Origin: Petrocella sp. FN5
Lineage (GTDB): Bacteria; Bacillota; Clostridia; Lachnospirales; Vallitaleaceae
Length of the DNA: 47,611 nucleotides
Reading direction: 5' to 3'
Assembly: GCF_029210395.1 (NCBI RefSeq)
Contig: NZ_JARGDP010000019.1
Span: 1 to 47,611 of the forward strand
The translations under genes and the position numbers were made by a program. The notes below the pieces were generated by a model. It saw only the letters and a list, made by a program, of their open reading frames with translations, ran no database searches and had not been told where the DNA came from. Numbering within the stretch: position 1 is the first letter of the stretch; the number at the start of each line of letters is the position of its first letter. Shown piece by piece: positions 22,831 through 31,729 of the stretch.

Positions 22831-24193
22831 ATGAAAATCAGAACAGCAGAACCTTTTAAGATTAAAATGGTGGAACCGATTCATCTCATATCTGAGGCAG
22901 ATAGAAGTCTTAGATTAAAAGAGGCTGGTTACAACCCATTTTCTCTCAGAGCATTTACTCACAGACAGTGGAACGGGTGCTATGAGCGATCATCAGTGGT
23001 CAGCCATGATGATGGGAGACGAGTCTTACGCCGGTAGTCGGAGTTTTTACAGATTAGAGTCAGTGGCAAAAGAGATTACAGGATGTAAATATATCATACC
23101 AACCCATCAAGGAAGAGGCGCAGAGCAAATCATGCTGCCAATCTTAGTTAAGAACTCGGGTGATTATGTTATAAGCAATATGCATTTTGATACGACTAAA
23201 GCACATGTGGAACTTGCAGGTGCTAGAGCCGTAAATGTAATAGATGCAAAGGCCTTTGATACAGATACTTATGATGATTTCAAAGGGAATTTTGATTTGA
23301 CCTTGCTAAAGACAACCATAGAGGAAAAAGGAGCAAAGCAGGTAGCACTCATCATTATTACTGTAACATGTAATTCAGCCGGCGGCCAACCGGTATCGAT
23401 GGAAAATATTAGAAAAGTTAAAGAAATAGCAGATGAATATGGCATCAAAGTGATGCTGGATGCAGCCAGATATGCAGAAAATGCATATTTTATAAAGATA
23501 AGAGAAGAAGGTTATCAGGATAAAACCATAAAAGAAATATGTAAAGAAATGTTTGCTTTGGCAGATGGCTTTATGATGAGTGCTAAGAAGGATGGCCTTG
23601 TCAACATGGGTGGTCTCATTGGTATTCGCGAAGATGAAGCACTTTATACAAAAGCAAGGTCTCTATGTGTACCACTTGAAGGTTTCCCTACATATGGTGG
23701 TTTGTCCGGTAGAGACATGGAAGCTCTAGCGGTTGGACTTGAAGAAGGGACTAACTTGGAATATTTGTCGTACCGTATATCACAAGTCGCCTATTTAGGT
23801 GACCAGTTAAGAACTGCAGGTGTCCCAATTCAGTACCCAACAGGTGGGCATGCGGTTTTTGTGGATTGTAAAAAAATATGTCCTCATATACCATACCATG
23901 CATTTCCGGCACAAGCGGTTTGCAATGAAATTTATCTCATTGCAGGTATTAGAGCTGTAGAAATAGGCTCTTTCCTCTTAGGGAGAGACCCTGACACAGA
24001 TGAACAACTTGAGTCACCTTTTGAGTTTATGCGCTTAACCATACCAAGACGGACCTATACCAATAGGCATATGGATGTGGTAGCCGATGCGGTTATAGAA
24101 ACTTACACGAGGGCTAGAACTTTAAAGGGCTTAACATTTGAGTATGAACCTAAGGTCTTAAGGCATTTTACAGCACGTTTAATACCGGGTTAA
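22831..24193 (+). pseudogene. tnaA: Tryptophanase gene disrupted by a short internal deletion
   Basis: PLP-dependent tryptophan indole-lyase. From RBS aaggagg and ATG 22831 the frame encodes the expected N-terminus ([15 protein letters not shown], then [11 protein letters not shown]) and then shifts. From ATG 22982 a second frame carries the rest: [30 protein letters not shown], the PLP lysine in [14 protein letters not shown], and the end [13 protein letters not shown], as in TnaA. About 17 nt between gca and ttactcac, encoding the usual EDVYID block, are missing. The lost part adjoins the SGTxAMSD active-site loop, so a functional enzyme is unlikely unless this is a sequencing error. The downstream frame alone has 403 codons. 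Confidence 0.85.
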
Positions 24194-24240
24194 AGCGTAA
24201 AACTATAATTTGAAATTAACCTAATTAATATGGAGGCATT

Positions 24241-25221
24241 ATGAAAAAAATATGGCCAATCAGCTTTATTCTACTGATCGTTATGACAGGATGTGGCACA
24301 AAAATCTCACTGGAAACACCAGTGGATGATCAGACAGGTGCCACAGAAAAAATATATGAAGAAGATTATGAAAATGACACTGAATACTTGGATATAGAAG
24401 GTGTTTTGGAGGAAAGGGTAGAGGATACTGAAGACGATGATTATACAGATTCGATGGCTTCCAATCAAGAAATAGTGGAAGAAAATATAGTAGATTATCA
24501 TGATTTGATTATTGATTTATCAGATAGCTACATAGATGTAGATATAAGCGATCCAAGATTGTCAGATTTGGTAGAACATCTAAAAAACAACCCATATAAT
24601 CATACTTTGAAGCAGATTGGTAAGGTGACAGAACCGGATCATCTATTTGTATTAGTGAATAAGTTAAATCAATTACCGGAGAGCTATATTCCGGATGATT
24701 TACGGGAACCCCAGGTACGCTTTACTTTCTCAGGACCAAATGAAAAAAGAAATCTAAGAGATATAGCAGCATCAGGCCTTGAGTCCATGTTTGAGGCAGC
24801 AGATAGGGCATCGATTCACTTATTTGCCCTCTCCGGTTACCGTTCATATAATAGGCAAAGAGACATATACAATAATAATGTAAGTACCCGGGGCGTTGAA
24901 GCGACGGATAAAGTGAGTGCAAGACCTGGTCACAGTGAACATCAAAGTGGACTGGCCATGGATGTTACCAGTGAATCCGCAGGGTTTAACTTGATTTATG
25001 CTTTTGGAGAAACTGAAGAAGGCATTTGGGTCAAAGAAAATGCACATTTATATGGTTTCATTGTCAGATACGGGAAGGATAAGACGCCAATTACCGGCTA
25101 TGATTATGAACCATGGCACTTAAGATATATTGGTTTGGACTTAGCCAGTTACATTTATGAACATCAACTCACTTTAGAAGAGCTATATATCCAGATAGAA
25201 AAAGCCATACGTTTTCAATAA
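24241..25221 (+). CDS. VanY-type D-alanyl-D-alanine carboxypeptidase lipoprotein
   Basis: A 326-residue surface lipoprotein with lipobox VMTGC (Cys18). An acidic, low-complexity linker (about residues 25-95) is followed by a VanY/M15 metallopeptidase domain. SARPGHSEHQSGLAMDV supplies the zinc His and Asp (S-x-H-x-x-G-x-A-x-D), and EPWHLRY supplies the catalytic Glu and zinc His. It would trim the terminal D-Ala of peptidoglycan stem peptides outside the membrane. No vanHAX genes are near, so cell-wall housekeeping is more likely than glycopeptide resistance. RBS ggagg precedes the ATG. Confidence 0.93.
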   Translation: MKKIWPISFILLIVMTGCGTKISLETPVDDQTGATEKIYEEDYENDTEYLDIEGVLEERVEDTEDDDYTDSMASNQEIVEENIVDYHDLIIDLSDSYIDVDISDPRLSDLVEHLKNNPYNHTLKQIGKVTEPDHLFVLVNKLNQLPESYIPDDLREPQVRFTFSGPNEKRNLRDIAASGLESMFEAADRASIHLFALSGYRSYNRQRDIYNNNVSTRGVEATDKVSARPGHSEHQSGLAMDVTSESAGFNLIYAFGETEEGIWVKENAHLYGFIVRYGKDKTPITGYDYEPWHLRYIGLDLASYIYEHQLTLEELYIQIEKAIRFQ

Positions 25222-25277
25222 GGTTAAAGTGTCATAGGATAATCTTAATGAAAAAATTGAACAAGAGGTGATACACG

Positions 25278-26273
25278 GTGTTAAATCATACTATAGATCT
25301 ATATAATTTGACCTTCTATTTTTTTGTTTATGGGTTTCTAGGTTGGCTTGTTGAAGTGGTATATGCATTTATTAAACATGGGAAATATGTAAACAGGGGT
25401 TTCTTATATGGGCCAATCTGTCCAATCTATGGTGTAGGTGTTATAACAATATATCTTTCGATTCATAAATTAAGCACACTCTTTTTAGGGGGTCAGGCGC
25501 CCTCCTGGTGGATGTTGTTTATTATGGTGACGGTAGTTACCACAGGACTTGAGCTTATTACGGGCTCTGTTATGAGCTATTTGTTCGGTACCAGATGGTG
25601 GGATTATTCAGATCGAAGATTTAATCTTGGAGGGTATATTTGTCTAGATTTCACTTTGATTTGGGGATTAGCAGGGACACTATTAATGCAAATCGTGCAT
25701 GTGAGGATGGCCAACGTAGTAGATGGTATTCCAAGAAACATTGGGAATCCTCTATTACTGATGCTTATGGCGTTTTTTATAATAGATGGTACTTCAACAG
25801 TCAGAACGCTGATTGACTTTAGGAGCTTATTGCTTGAGATGGATAATATAGCAAAACAGTATGTGCAAATCAGAAGCAATCTGGTTTTTGAGATGATTAG
25901 GTTGAAGGATGAACTATCAGAGCTTATAAAAACAGGTGTAGAAAAGAAAACCGATGAAGCAGGACAAACTCTAAAACGTATACAAGAACAACTTAAGGAA
26001 TTACAAGTACATGAGTTTATACCGGATCATCCGGTTAAGAATATTATTAATGAATTGATTGATGAAGATAAGAAACTAAATGTCAAGACTAAGATTGAGC
26101 TTAAGCGTGTTTTGGAGCATTATGAGAATCTATCCAATCGGTTTTCCAAGAGTAGACTCTACAATGCCTTTCCAGATATGAAGTCCATCAAATACAAAGC
26201 ATTATTGAAGGACGTTAGAGATAGAAAGAAAAATAAAAATAAAAACAAAAACAGAGGGAATCAAACACCATGA
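25278..26273 (+). CDS. CptA/CmpB-type putative ABC transporter permease-like membrane protein
   Basis: A 331-residue protein of the family annotated as putative ABC transporter permease (ABC_trans_CmpB). It has about five transmembrane segments in the first 180 residues, including the signature FVYGFLGWLVEVVYAF and the block NRGFLYGPICPIYGVG, then LFGTRWWDYSDRRFNLGGYICL. A predicted coiled coil of about 130 residues and a Lys/Asn-rich tail follow. No ATPase partner is near, and the transport role of the family is unproven. Start GTG 25278 follows aagaggtga. It overlaps the HD gene by ATGA. Confidence 0.88.
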   Translation: MLNHTIDLYNLTFYFFVYGFLGWLVEVVYAFIKHGKYVNRGFLYGPICPIYGVGVITIYLSIHKLSTLFLGGQAPSWWMLFIMVTVVTTGLELITGSVMSYLFGTRWWDYSDRRFNLGGYICLDFTLIWGLAGTLLMQIVHVRMANVVDGIPRNIGNPLLLMLMAFFIIDGTSTVRTLIDFRSLLLEMDNIAKQYVQIRSNLVFEMIRLKDELSELIKTGVEKKTDEAGQTLKRIQEQLKELQVHEFIPDHPVKNIINELIDEDKKLNVKTKIELKRVLEHYENLSNRFSKSRLYNAFPDMKSIKYKALLKDVRDRKKNKNKNKNRGNQTP

Positions 26274-26764
26274 CAAAGAAGACTATGCTTATTAGAATAT
26301 ACAGAGGTTGTGTAAAAGATATTATAAAGCATGAGAAAGTTAGATCAATGGAGAGTTATATTGCCCACCATGATGTGGATACACTGGCCCATAGTCTATT
26401 TGTGTCCTACTGGAGTTTTTTAATCTGCAGGAAACTAAAGATGAATTATCGATTGGCTGCAAGAGGTGCACTGCTACATGATTTTTATTTATATGATTGG
26501 CATATACCGAATATAAGAGAAGGTTTACATGGATTTACCCATCCGGCCACCTCACTGACAAATGCAAAAAAGTATTTCAAAATCAGTAAGATGGAAGAAG
26601 ATATTATTATTAAACACATGTGGCCTTTAACAATCTTTCCGCCAAAATATAGAGAAACGTATGTGGTCATTATTGTCGATAAGGTGTGTGCTATTCTTGA
26701 AACACTTAAGATTGTCAATGGGAAAAAATTAGCAGTATTAAAGCAAAAAGTATTGAAGATATAG
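26270..26764 (+). CDS. HD-domain phosphohydrolase
   Basis: A 164-residue HD-family protein. Metal ligands are visible in DTLAHSLFVSYW (His), LLHDFYLYDW (His-Asp) and the later MWPLTIFPPKYRETYVVIIVDK (Asp). The family hydrolyses phosphoesters such as nucleotides; the substrate is unknown. It is coupled to the CptA-like gene by ATGA overlap. The same pair is common in Firmicutes. A strong terminator follows. Confidence 0.88.
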   Translation: MTKKTMLIRIYRGCVKDIIKHEKVRSMESYIAHHDVDTLAHSLFVSYWSFLICRKLKMNYRLAARGALLHDFYLYDWHIPNIREGLHGFTHPATSLTNAKKYFKISKMEEDIIIKHMWPLTIFPPKYRETYVVIIVDKVCAILETLKIVNGKKLAVLKQKVLKI

Positions 26765-26769
26765 AAAAA

Positions 26770-26810
26770 AGAGATGCGGTTCAATTTGAACCGCATCTCT
26801 TTTCTTGTTT
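26770..26810. terminator. Bidirectional terminator between convergent genes
   Basis: agagatgcggttca (26770-26783) pairs perfectly with tgaaccgcatctct (26787-26800) around a 3-nt loop, flanked by A and T runs on the two sides. It serves the HD gene and the penicillin-binding protein gene. Confidence 0.9.
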
Positions 26811-26842
26811 TATGAATATTTATTAGTGGCTAAGCTAAGGGC

Positions 26843-29563
26843 TTAATCTATAGCAATAGGTAAATTGATATCTATAAGATTATCAGTAATGTCATCCTCA
26901 TCCTCAATGTTATTATAATCGCGATCATTGCGATTATCATTGCCATTATTGCCATTATTTCCATCCTCATAATCATTGTTCCCATCTTCATCAAAAGGAA
27001 GATCATCACCAGGAAGTGTGGGGCCATGAATATTACAGTATTCTTCAATCATCGTGATGGGGAACTCATAAGCATAGTCTCTTATTCTAGGACGGTTAAC
27101 AGGATCCCATTCTTCAGGTGCAAAAGGAATAAGTCTTTGGGTGTATACTTTATCAACTAAAGTATCTTCCGGACAATATTCATTGGGCATTAACCCTGAT
27201 TCACTACAAATGGTGACCTTAATATGAACGTCACATTCTTCTTTTGGTTCAGTACCAATAGCAAAGTACTCGGTTTTCACCTTACTGCCACGAGGGTCAG
27301 AATCACATAAGCCTGGAACGGCCAGTTTTCCGGAAATGGTACAGATGTTTCGTGTAACAATGCCATCCGGTACAATGAATTTTCTTGTTTCAAGGTTTTC
27401 ATGAATCTGCGCCATGACATTTTGCCATAGAATCTGTTGATAGCTTTTATTGTGAGACATTCTTTCAGGTGTATCATGACCAAGCCATATGCCGGCAACA
27501 TAGTAAGGTGTATAGCCGATATATGCCAAGTCTTTGGAATCACTGGTTGTACCGGTTTTGCCTGCAACGGGCATATTGCTCAGTCTGGTTGTTTTTCCTG
27601 TTCCGGTTTTTACAACATCTTCCATGGCATTCGTTAGAAGGAAGGCTGTCGTTTCTTTCATTGCGGAGTGGATTACCGGTTCATTTAATAGAAGTAAGGT
27701 ACCGTCATGACTCAAAACCTTGGTATAAAATGTCGGTTCAATATAGTTCCCTTTGTTGGCAATGGCACCGTAGGCCGCTGTTAATTCAAGAAGTGAAACG
27801 CCTCTTGTTATACCACCAAGGGGTAAGACGATGTTTTTATCGGAATAAGTTTGGCCATTAATTGTCTCGTTTTCCACTAAGGAAGTGAAGCCGAGATTCT
27901 TCAGATAATCAAATCCGGTCTGGACACCTACAGCGTTCATGGTCTTTAAGGTGACGATGTTCATAGACCATTCGATGCCTTGTCGGAGGGTGGACAAGCC
28001 CCAGTAGTTAAATGTTGCTCTTTCATACCAGTTTTTAGGAGAATATGTAGTGCCGTCACCAAGTTTTACAGAATAAGGCACATCATCAAAAACAGTAGCA
28101 AGGGTCATGCCAGCCGTGTCAAGAGCGGGAAGATAAGCCGCAAGCACTTTGAATGTAGAGCCGGGTTGTCTTAAGGACATGGTTGCACGGTTTAAAGTTT
28201 GATTCCCTATTTTTTCACCTCGACCTCCAGTCATGGCTTTGACATATCCGGTATAGTAATCGATGACCACCATGGCTGCCTGAGGTTGAGGGATCAGCAA
28301 TGATTTGTCTGCAATCATAGTATCAGAGCCTGTAACCCAAGTGTCTTTTAATAGTTCCATATGTGCATAAGCCTCTTCGTCTGTTTGGAAAAGGGTCTCA
28401 TCGTAGTAATGCTTCACACCATCTGCTGTTTGAACAGAAACGGAATACATGAGCATAACATTATAGTCATCTTCAAAGGGAGGGAAGGTTTCCTCATCAG
28501 CAAAGGACTGATCCATGATGCCTTGCATAGTCATATCTTGAGTGGTATAGATATCAAGTCCGCCTCGATAGACAAGGTTGATGGCTTGAGTATTGCTATA
28601 GCCTTTTTCAGATTCCAAATCAGCGGCAACACGGCGTATGACCTCATCAACAAAATAGGAGAAATCCGATTGCTCAAGAAAAACCTGATGGGTAACTTGA
28701 ATAGAATCATAGACCTTTTCATCAAGGGCAGTTTGAAGTTCTGCATCTGTAATCAAACCTTGTTCATTCATATAAGTCAGTACAATCTCTTGTCGAACAC
28801 GGTTATTTTCCGGTTGAGCAACGGGCTCATAAGCGGTTGGTCTTTGAGTGATGCCGGCTATAACAGCGGCTTCTGCGATACTTAATTCAGACACATCTTT
28901 GGCAAAGTAACGGTTTGCTGCAGCTTGAACGCCATTCGTACCGCGACCAAGACCCACGGTATTTAGATAAAGCTCTAGAATCTCATCTTTGTCTAAGACT
29001 TTTTCTACTTGTATAGCCAAATGTTGCTCGATGATTTTTCGATTAAATGTTTTTTCGGAAGTTAAGATGTTATTTTTTATGACTTGTTGGGTGATGGTGC
29101 TAGCACCTTCACTAAGGTTACGCTCTTTTAAGTTGACGAAAACCGCTCTAAAGATGCCTCTTAAATCGACACCCTTATGTTCATAAAAACGTTGGTCTTC
29201 AATGGCTACAAAAGCATCCTTCACATGAGTGGGAATATCGTCGATTTCAACATATATACGATTAGACTCACCTGTGGAAAGCTCTTGTATGATCGTTCCG
29301 TTTTGGTCTCTTATAAAGGATGTATAACCTGTTGGAACCAAATCATCATAATTTAACTCAGGTGCATCTTTTAAGATGGATGCTACCATAGCGGCGGCGA
29401 CAATCAAACCGATGACACCGAGTGTCAGCATGCCTAGAAATATATTTCTAAACAAGACTTTCTTATTAGTTTTATTTGCTTTCTTTGCTTTTTTTAGTTT
29501 TAGTTTTTCTCTGGCACTCAATTGCCCAGGTTTTTTTGAGGGTACTTTTTTTTCTTGTTTCAT
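26843..29563 (-). CDS. Class A penicillin-binding protein 1A (glycosyltransferase/transpeptidase)
   Basis: A 906-residue bifunctional peptidoglycan synthase. A basic cytoplasmic tail (residues 1-36) and one transmembrane anchor (about 38-62) come first. The GT51 domain follows with catalytic Glu122 in AIEDQRFYEHKG and GASTITQQVIKN. The transpeptidase domain has the active-site Ser469 in STFK, SMN, and KTGT near residue 669. Two Cys-containing repeats follow (ICTISGKLAVPGLC, VTICSESGLMPNEYC), as in clostridial PBP1A. The tail is a low-complexity Asp/Asn run. The probable promoter has the extended -10 TGATATAAT on the minus strand (about 29590-29598). Confidence 0.95.
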   Translation of the reverse strand: MKQEKKVPSKKPGQLSAREKLKLKKAKKANKTNKKVLFRNIFLGMLTLGVIGLIVAAAMVASILKDAPELNYDDLVPTGYTSFIRDQNGTIIQELSTGESNRIYVEIDDIPTHVKDAFVAIEDQRFYEHKGVDLRGIFRAVFVNLKERNLSEGASTITQQVIKNNILTSEKTFNRKIIEQHLAIQVEKVLDKDEILELYLNTVGLGRGTNGVQAAANRYFAKDVSELSIAEAAVIAGITQRPTAYEPVAQPENNRVRQEIVLTYMNEQGLITDAELQTALDEKVYDSIQVTHQVFLEQSDFSYFVDEVIRRVAADLESEKGYSNTQAINLVYRGGLDIYTTQDMTMQGIMDQSFADEETFPPFEDDYNVMLMYSVSVQTADGVKHYYDETLFQTDEEAYAHMELLKDTWVTGSDTMIADKSLLIPQPQAAMVVIDYYTGYVKAMTGGRGEKIGNQTLNRATMSLRQPGSTFKVLAAYLPALDTAGMTLATVFDDVPYSVKLGDGTTYSPKNWYERATFNYWGLSTLRQGIEWSMNIVTLKTMNAVGVQTGFDYLKNLGFTSLVENETINGQTYSDKNIVLPLGGITRGVSLLELTAAYGAIANKGNYIEPTFYTKVLSHDGTLLLLNEPVIHSAMKETTAFLLTNAMEDVVKTGTGKTTRLSNMPVAGKTGTTSDSKDLAYIGYTPYYVAGIWLGHDTPERMSHNKSYQQILWQNVMAQIHENLETRKFIVPDGIVTRNICTISGKLAVPGLCDSDPRGSKVKTEYFAIGTEPKEECDVHIKVTICSESGLMPNEYCPEDTLVDKVYTQRLIPFAPEEWDPVNRPRIRDYAYEFPITMIEEYCNIHGPTLPGDDLPFDEDGNNDYEDGNNGNNGNDNRNDRDYNNIEDEDDITDNLIDINLPIAID

Positions 29564-29651
29564 AGTATATGCCTCCTTACACCAAGAGTATTATATCAAA
29601 TATTGATGAAAAAAGAAGCATATTATTGTGGAATTAGTCAAAATTTAATAT

Positions 29652-29745
29652 ATGGTTAAAGGATCAAAAATAAGTTTCTCCAAATCACATACAGCATATA
29701 GGTAAACTTGATATACCCATAACGATATATTGTAAATAAGCTTTA
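29652..29745. repeat. Inverted-repeat element, decayed long form (copy C, reversed)
   Basis: atggttaaaggatcaaaa, then aagtttctccaaatcacatac match the reverse complement of the right half of copy A (atggttaaagggtcaaaact, then aaattcacatac). The other end is unrecognisable. It occupies part of the 365-bp gap between the penicillin-binding protein gene and the toxin-like operon. Confidence 0.65.
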
Positions 29746-29808
29746 ACAGATATTATTCGGAAGTCAGTTAATAGTTCATACTAAATATGAAAAAAATATG
29801 ACGAAAGG

Positions 29809-29837
29809 ATGACACAACCAGAAAAAGTGTTTATAAT
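29809..29837 (+). promoter_or_regulatory. Promoter of the toxin-like operon
   Basis: ATGACA (29809-29814), a 17-bp spacer and consensus TATAAT (29832-29837). The predicted start near 29844 places a short inverted-repeat element at the very 5' end of the transcript. Confidence 0.7.
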
Positions 29838-29840
29838 ATA

Positions 29841-29895
29841 GTTAGGTAAAAGGTCGAAACTTAGTTTCATTATATAGTTTTGACGTCTTAACCAT
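29841..29895. repeat. Inverted-repeat element, short form (copy D), in the operon 5' leader
   Basis: ggtaaaaggtcgaaact and agttttgacgtcttaaccat form a stem around a short central part (tagtttcattata). It is an internally deleted version of the family, like the copy at 43557-43608. As RNA it would form a hairpin about 35 nt before the first RBS of the operon. Confidence 0.75.
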
Positions 29896-29928
29896 AGTTA
29901 AGTAGAAAAGAATAGGAGTGTGGTGCAT

Positions 29929-30582
29929 ATGTACTGTCAAGGTTGTGGTTCTATATTACCAGAGGAAGCACAATATTGTAACAAATGTGGGCTTAAGCAA
30001 GAAAAAGGCCTGGTTGGCTATTCTTCAAAAATACAAGATCCTGCTTTTCAAAAGTACTTGAAAAACAGTAATAAGTACGCGGTTATTTTTTCTTTGATTA
30101 TTGCGGTCATTGCAATTGTGGGCTTCACTATTTATGGAGAAACCAGTCGAGAGATGGATAACCCAGGTGCTATGTTTATTGGACTTGGCATTGGAGCTAT
30201 GTTTGTACTAATTGCGATTTTTCAAGTGCTTGGAAAGAAAAAAAGTAAAACATGGGACGGCACTGTGATAAACAAGACCCTTAAGAAAAAACGAAGACGA
30301 GAAAATACCGGTGATGACAATTCTTACTTAGTTACATATATGCAGTATGACGTAACCATACGGGACGATCGAGGTAAGACACATCATATTACGGCAACAG
30401 ATGATGCTACCTTATATAATTATTATAATGTTGGCGATAGGGTTCGACACCATGGTGGACTCAATACATATGAAAAACAGGACAAGTCTCAGGACACCAT
30501 TATTTTTTGTAATGCATGTTCAAGCCTAAATGATATAAAAAATGACCAGTGTTTTAGATGTGGTTGCCCATTATTGAAGTAG
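29929..30582 (+). CDS. Double zinc-ribbon membrane protein, first gene of the toxin-like operon
   Basis: A 218-residue protein. The N-terminal zinc ribbon is YCQGCGSILPEEAQYCNKCG (four Cys, residues 2-21). Two transmembrane segments follow at about residues 48-67 and 80-98. A beta-rich domain of about 80 residues contains VTYMQYDVTIRDDRGKTHHI. The C-terminal ribbon is FCNACSS, then CFRCGCPLL. Both ribbons are probably cytoplasmic and the beta domain lies on the same side or between them. I use ATG 29929 because aggag (29914-29918) is spaced 10 nt from it; GTGs at 29920 and 29923 are too close. It leads a six-gene run whose last protein ends in a near-identical zinc ribbon. Confidence 0.8.
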   Translation: MYCQGCGSILPEEAQYCNKCGLKQEKGLVGYSSKIQDPAFQKYLKNSNKYAVIFSLIIAVIAIVGFTIYGETSREMDNPGAMFIGLGIGAMFVLIAIFQVLGKKKSKTWDGTVINKTLKKKRRRENTGDDNSYLVTYMQYDVTIRDDRGKTHHITATDDATLYNYYNVGDRVRHHGGLNTYEKQDKSQDTIIFCNACSSLNDIKNDQCFRCGCPLLK

Positions 30583-30603
30583 GATTATGAGGAGGGAATA
30601 AGA

Positions 30604-31158
30604 ATGGAAGCAAAAAAAACAACACTCATACGCACCGTCTTTGGTATGATGATCAATCCGGCAGGGGTTCTAAAGAACGCACTAAAAGGGACAAAATGGT
30701 ATTTTTCTATAGGGGTCTCCGCCCTTGCTTTTGGCTTATTTTTCATTCAAACAGGCTTAGATTTATACAAGACAGGGCAAAAAGGATTTTGGTTTGTTCT
30801 ATTTTGTTTCATTCTTGGTTTATTGTATGGTTTGTTAGCCATCCCCTTTTTCGCCACAGTTATATGGCTACTTTTAAAGGTATCTAAGGCGGACACAACG
30901 ATATTAGAAACCATATCTGCCTTTTGCCTAAGTTACAGTGGTGCACTAATTTATGGGGTGATTGGTATAGTTTTTTCTATTGCTCTTGGTTGGAATACAT
31001 CGGTGGCTTTTGGTGTTACTGGCGTACTTTGGGCTATAGGACCGATGATGTATACTATACGTGAACTTACAGGTGGCAATCATAAACTGAGCATACCGAT
31101 TTCTTCTTTGGTCGGTGTGATTGTTTTACTTTCTTGGTCCACACTTGGAAGATTATAG
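30604..31158 (+). CDS. Polytopic membrane protein (Yip1-like), toxin-like operon
   Basis: A 184-residue protein with five predicted transmembrane segments after a short soluble start (TTLIRTVFGMMINPAGVLKNAL). The opening and the spacing of the segments recall Yip1-domain proteins, which often follow zinc-ribbon proteins in Firmicutes; this assignment is tentative. RBS gaggga is well placed. It is 21 bp behind the zinc-ribbon gene and 13 bp before the next gene. A role as part of a membrane assembly for the large downstream protein is inference from position only. Confidence 0.7.
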   Translation: MEAKKTTLIRTVFGMMINPAGVLKNALKGTKWYFSIGVSALAFGLFFIQTGLDLYKTGQKGFWFVLFCFILGLLYGLLAIPFFATVIWLLLKVSKADTTILETISAFCLSYSGALIYGVIGIVFSIALGWNTSVAFGVTGVLWAIGPMMYTIRELTGGNHKLSIPISSLVGVIVLLSWSTLGRL

Positions 31159-31171
31159 GGGGGTGGCATTT

Positions 31172-31729
31172 ATGGAGACGTTAACATATAAAAGCAGTGG
31201 TTTAAAAACATGGATTCGTAGGATTTGCTTTATGGGGATTGGTATATGTGCCTTAGCCAACCCGATGGATTTTTTTAATATTTATAACATTCTGTTTGGC
31301 CTTATTATTGGCCTATTTTTTGGTTTTCTTTACAGAAGATTTCTAGGTGTCTTTCTAAATCTTTTTAACCATCAGTTCAAAAAAGAAAGAGGTAAAGCGG
31401 TTATAAAAGAAGCGGTCGAGATGGGTATGCTTTTTTTGACCCCTTTTACGATTATGTTAATCTTTGCAACTTTTGTTTTAAGGTGGTCTATGACTTTAGG
31501 CTTCATATCTGCGGGAATCATGTCTGTCGGAACAGCATCCGCTATTGAAATGGGCAAAATCAAAGGCAAGCAAGAGATTAAAAATACAATTGCAACTTCC
31601 GGGGTTTCTTTTCTATTTGCAATAGCATGGACACTGAGTATTCCATTGATGACAAAAGTGCCATTCTATATAGAAGGTGGCATTAATTTGATACGAACGT
31701 TTACAGGGGGAGGGAGTTTTGGATTATGA
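31172..31729 (+). CDS. Polytopic membrane protein of unknown family, toxin-like operon
   Basis: A 185-residue protein with about four transmembrane segments in two pairs (about residues 15-55 and 88-125, plus a C-terminal hydrophobic segment near 145-165). No family recognised. ATG 31172 follows the strong RBS aggggggtgg; the frame extends upstream into the previous gene but without a better start. Its stop overlaps the start of the giant gene by ATGA, so its translation is directly coupled to that of the large exported protein. That coupling suggests a joint function. Confidence 0.75.
   Translation: METLTYKSSGLKTWIRRICFMGIGICALANPMDFFNIYNILFGLIIGLFFGFLYRRFLGVFLNLFNHQFKKERGKAVIKEAVEMGMLFLTPFTIMLIFATFVLRWSMTLGFISAGIMSVGTASAIEMGKIKGKQEIKNTIATSGVSFLFAIAWTLSIPLMTKVPFYIEGGINLIRTFTGGGSFGL

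Noticed and set aside
24241-25221. VanY-like gene as part of a glycopeptide-resistance cluster
   Set aside because: No vanH, vanA/B-type ligase or vanX nearby, and the VanRS-like two-component pair is about 8 kb away behind unrelated genes.
28361-28885. 174-codon plus-strand frame inside the penicillin-binding protein gene
   Set aside because: Antisense shadow of a conserved transpeptidase-coding region.
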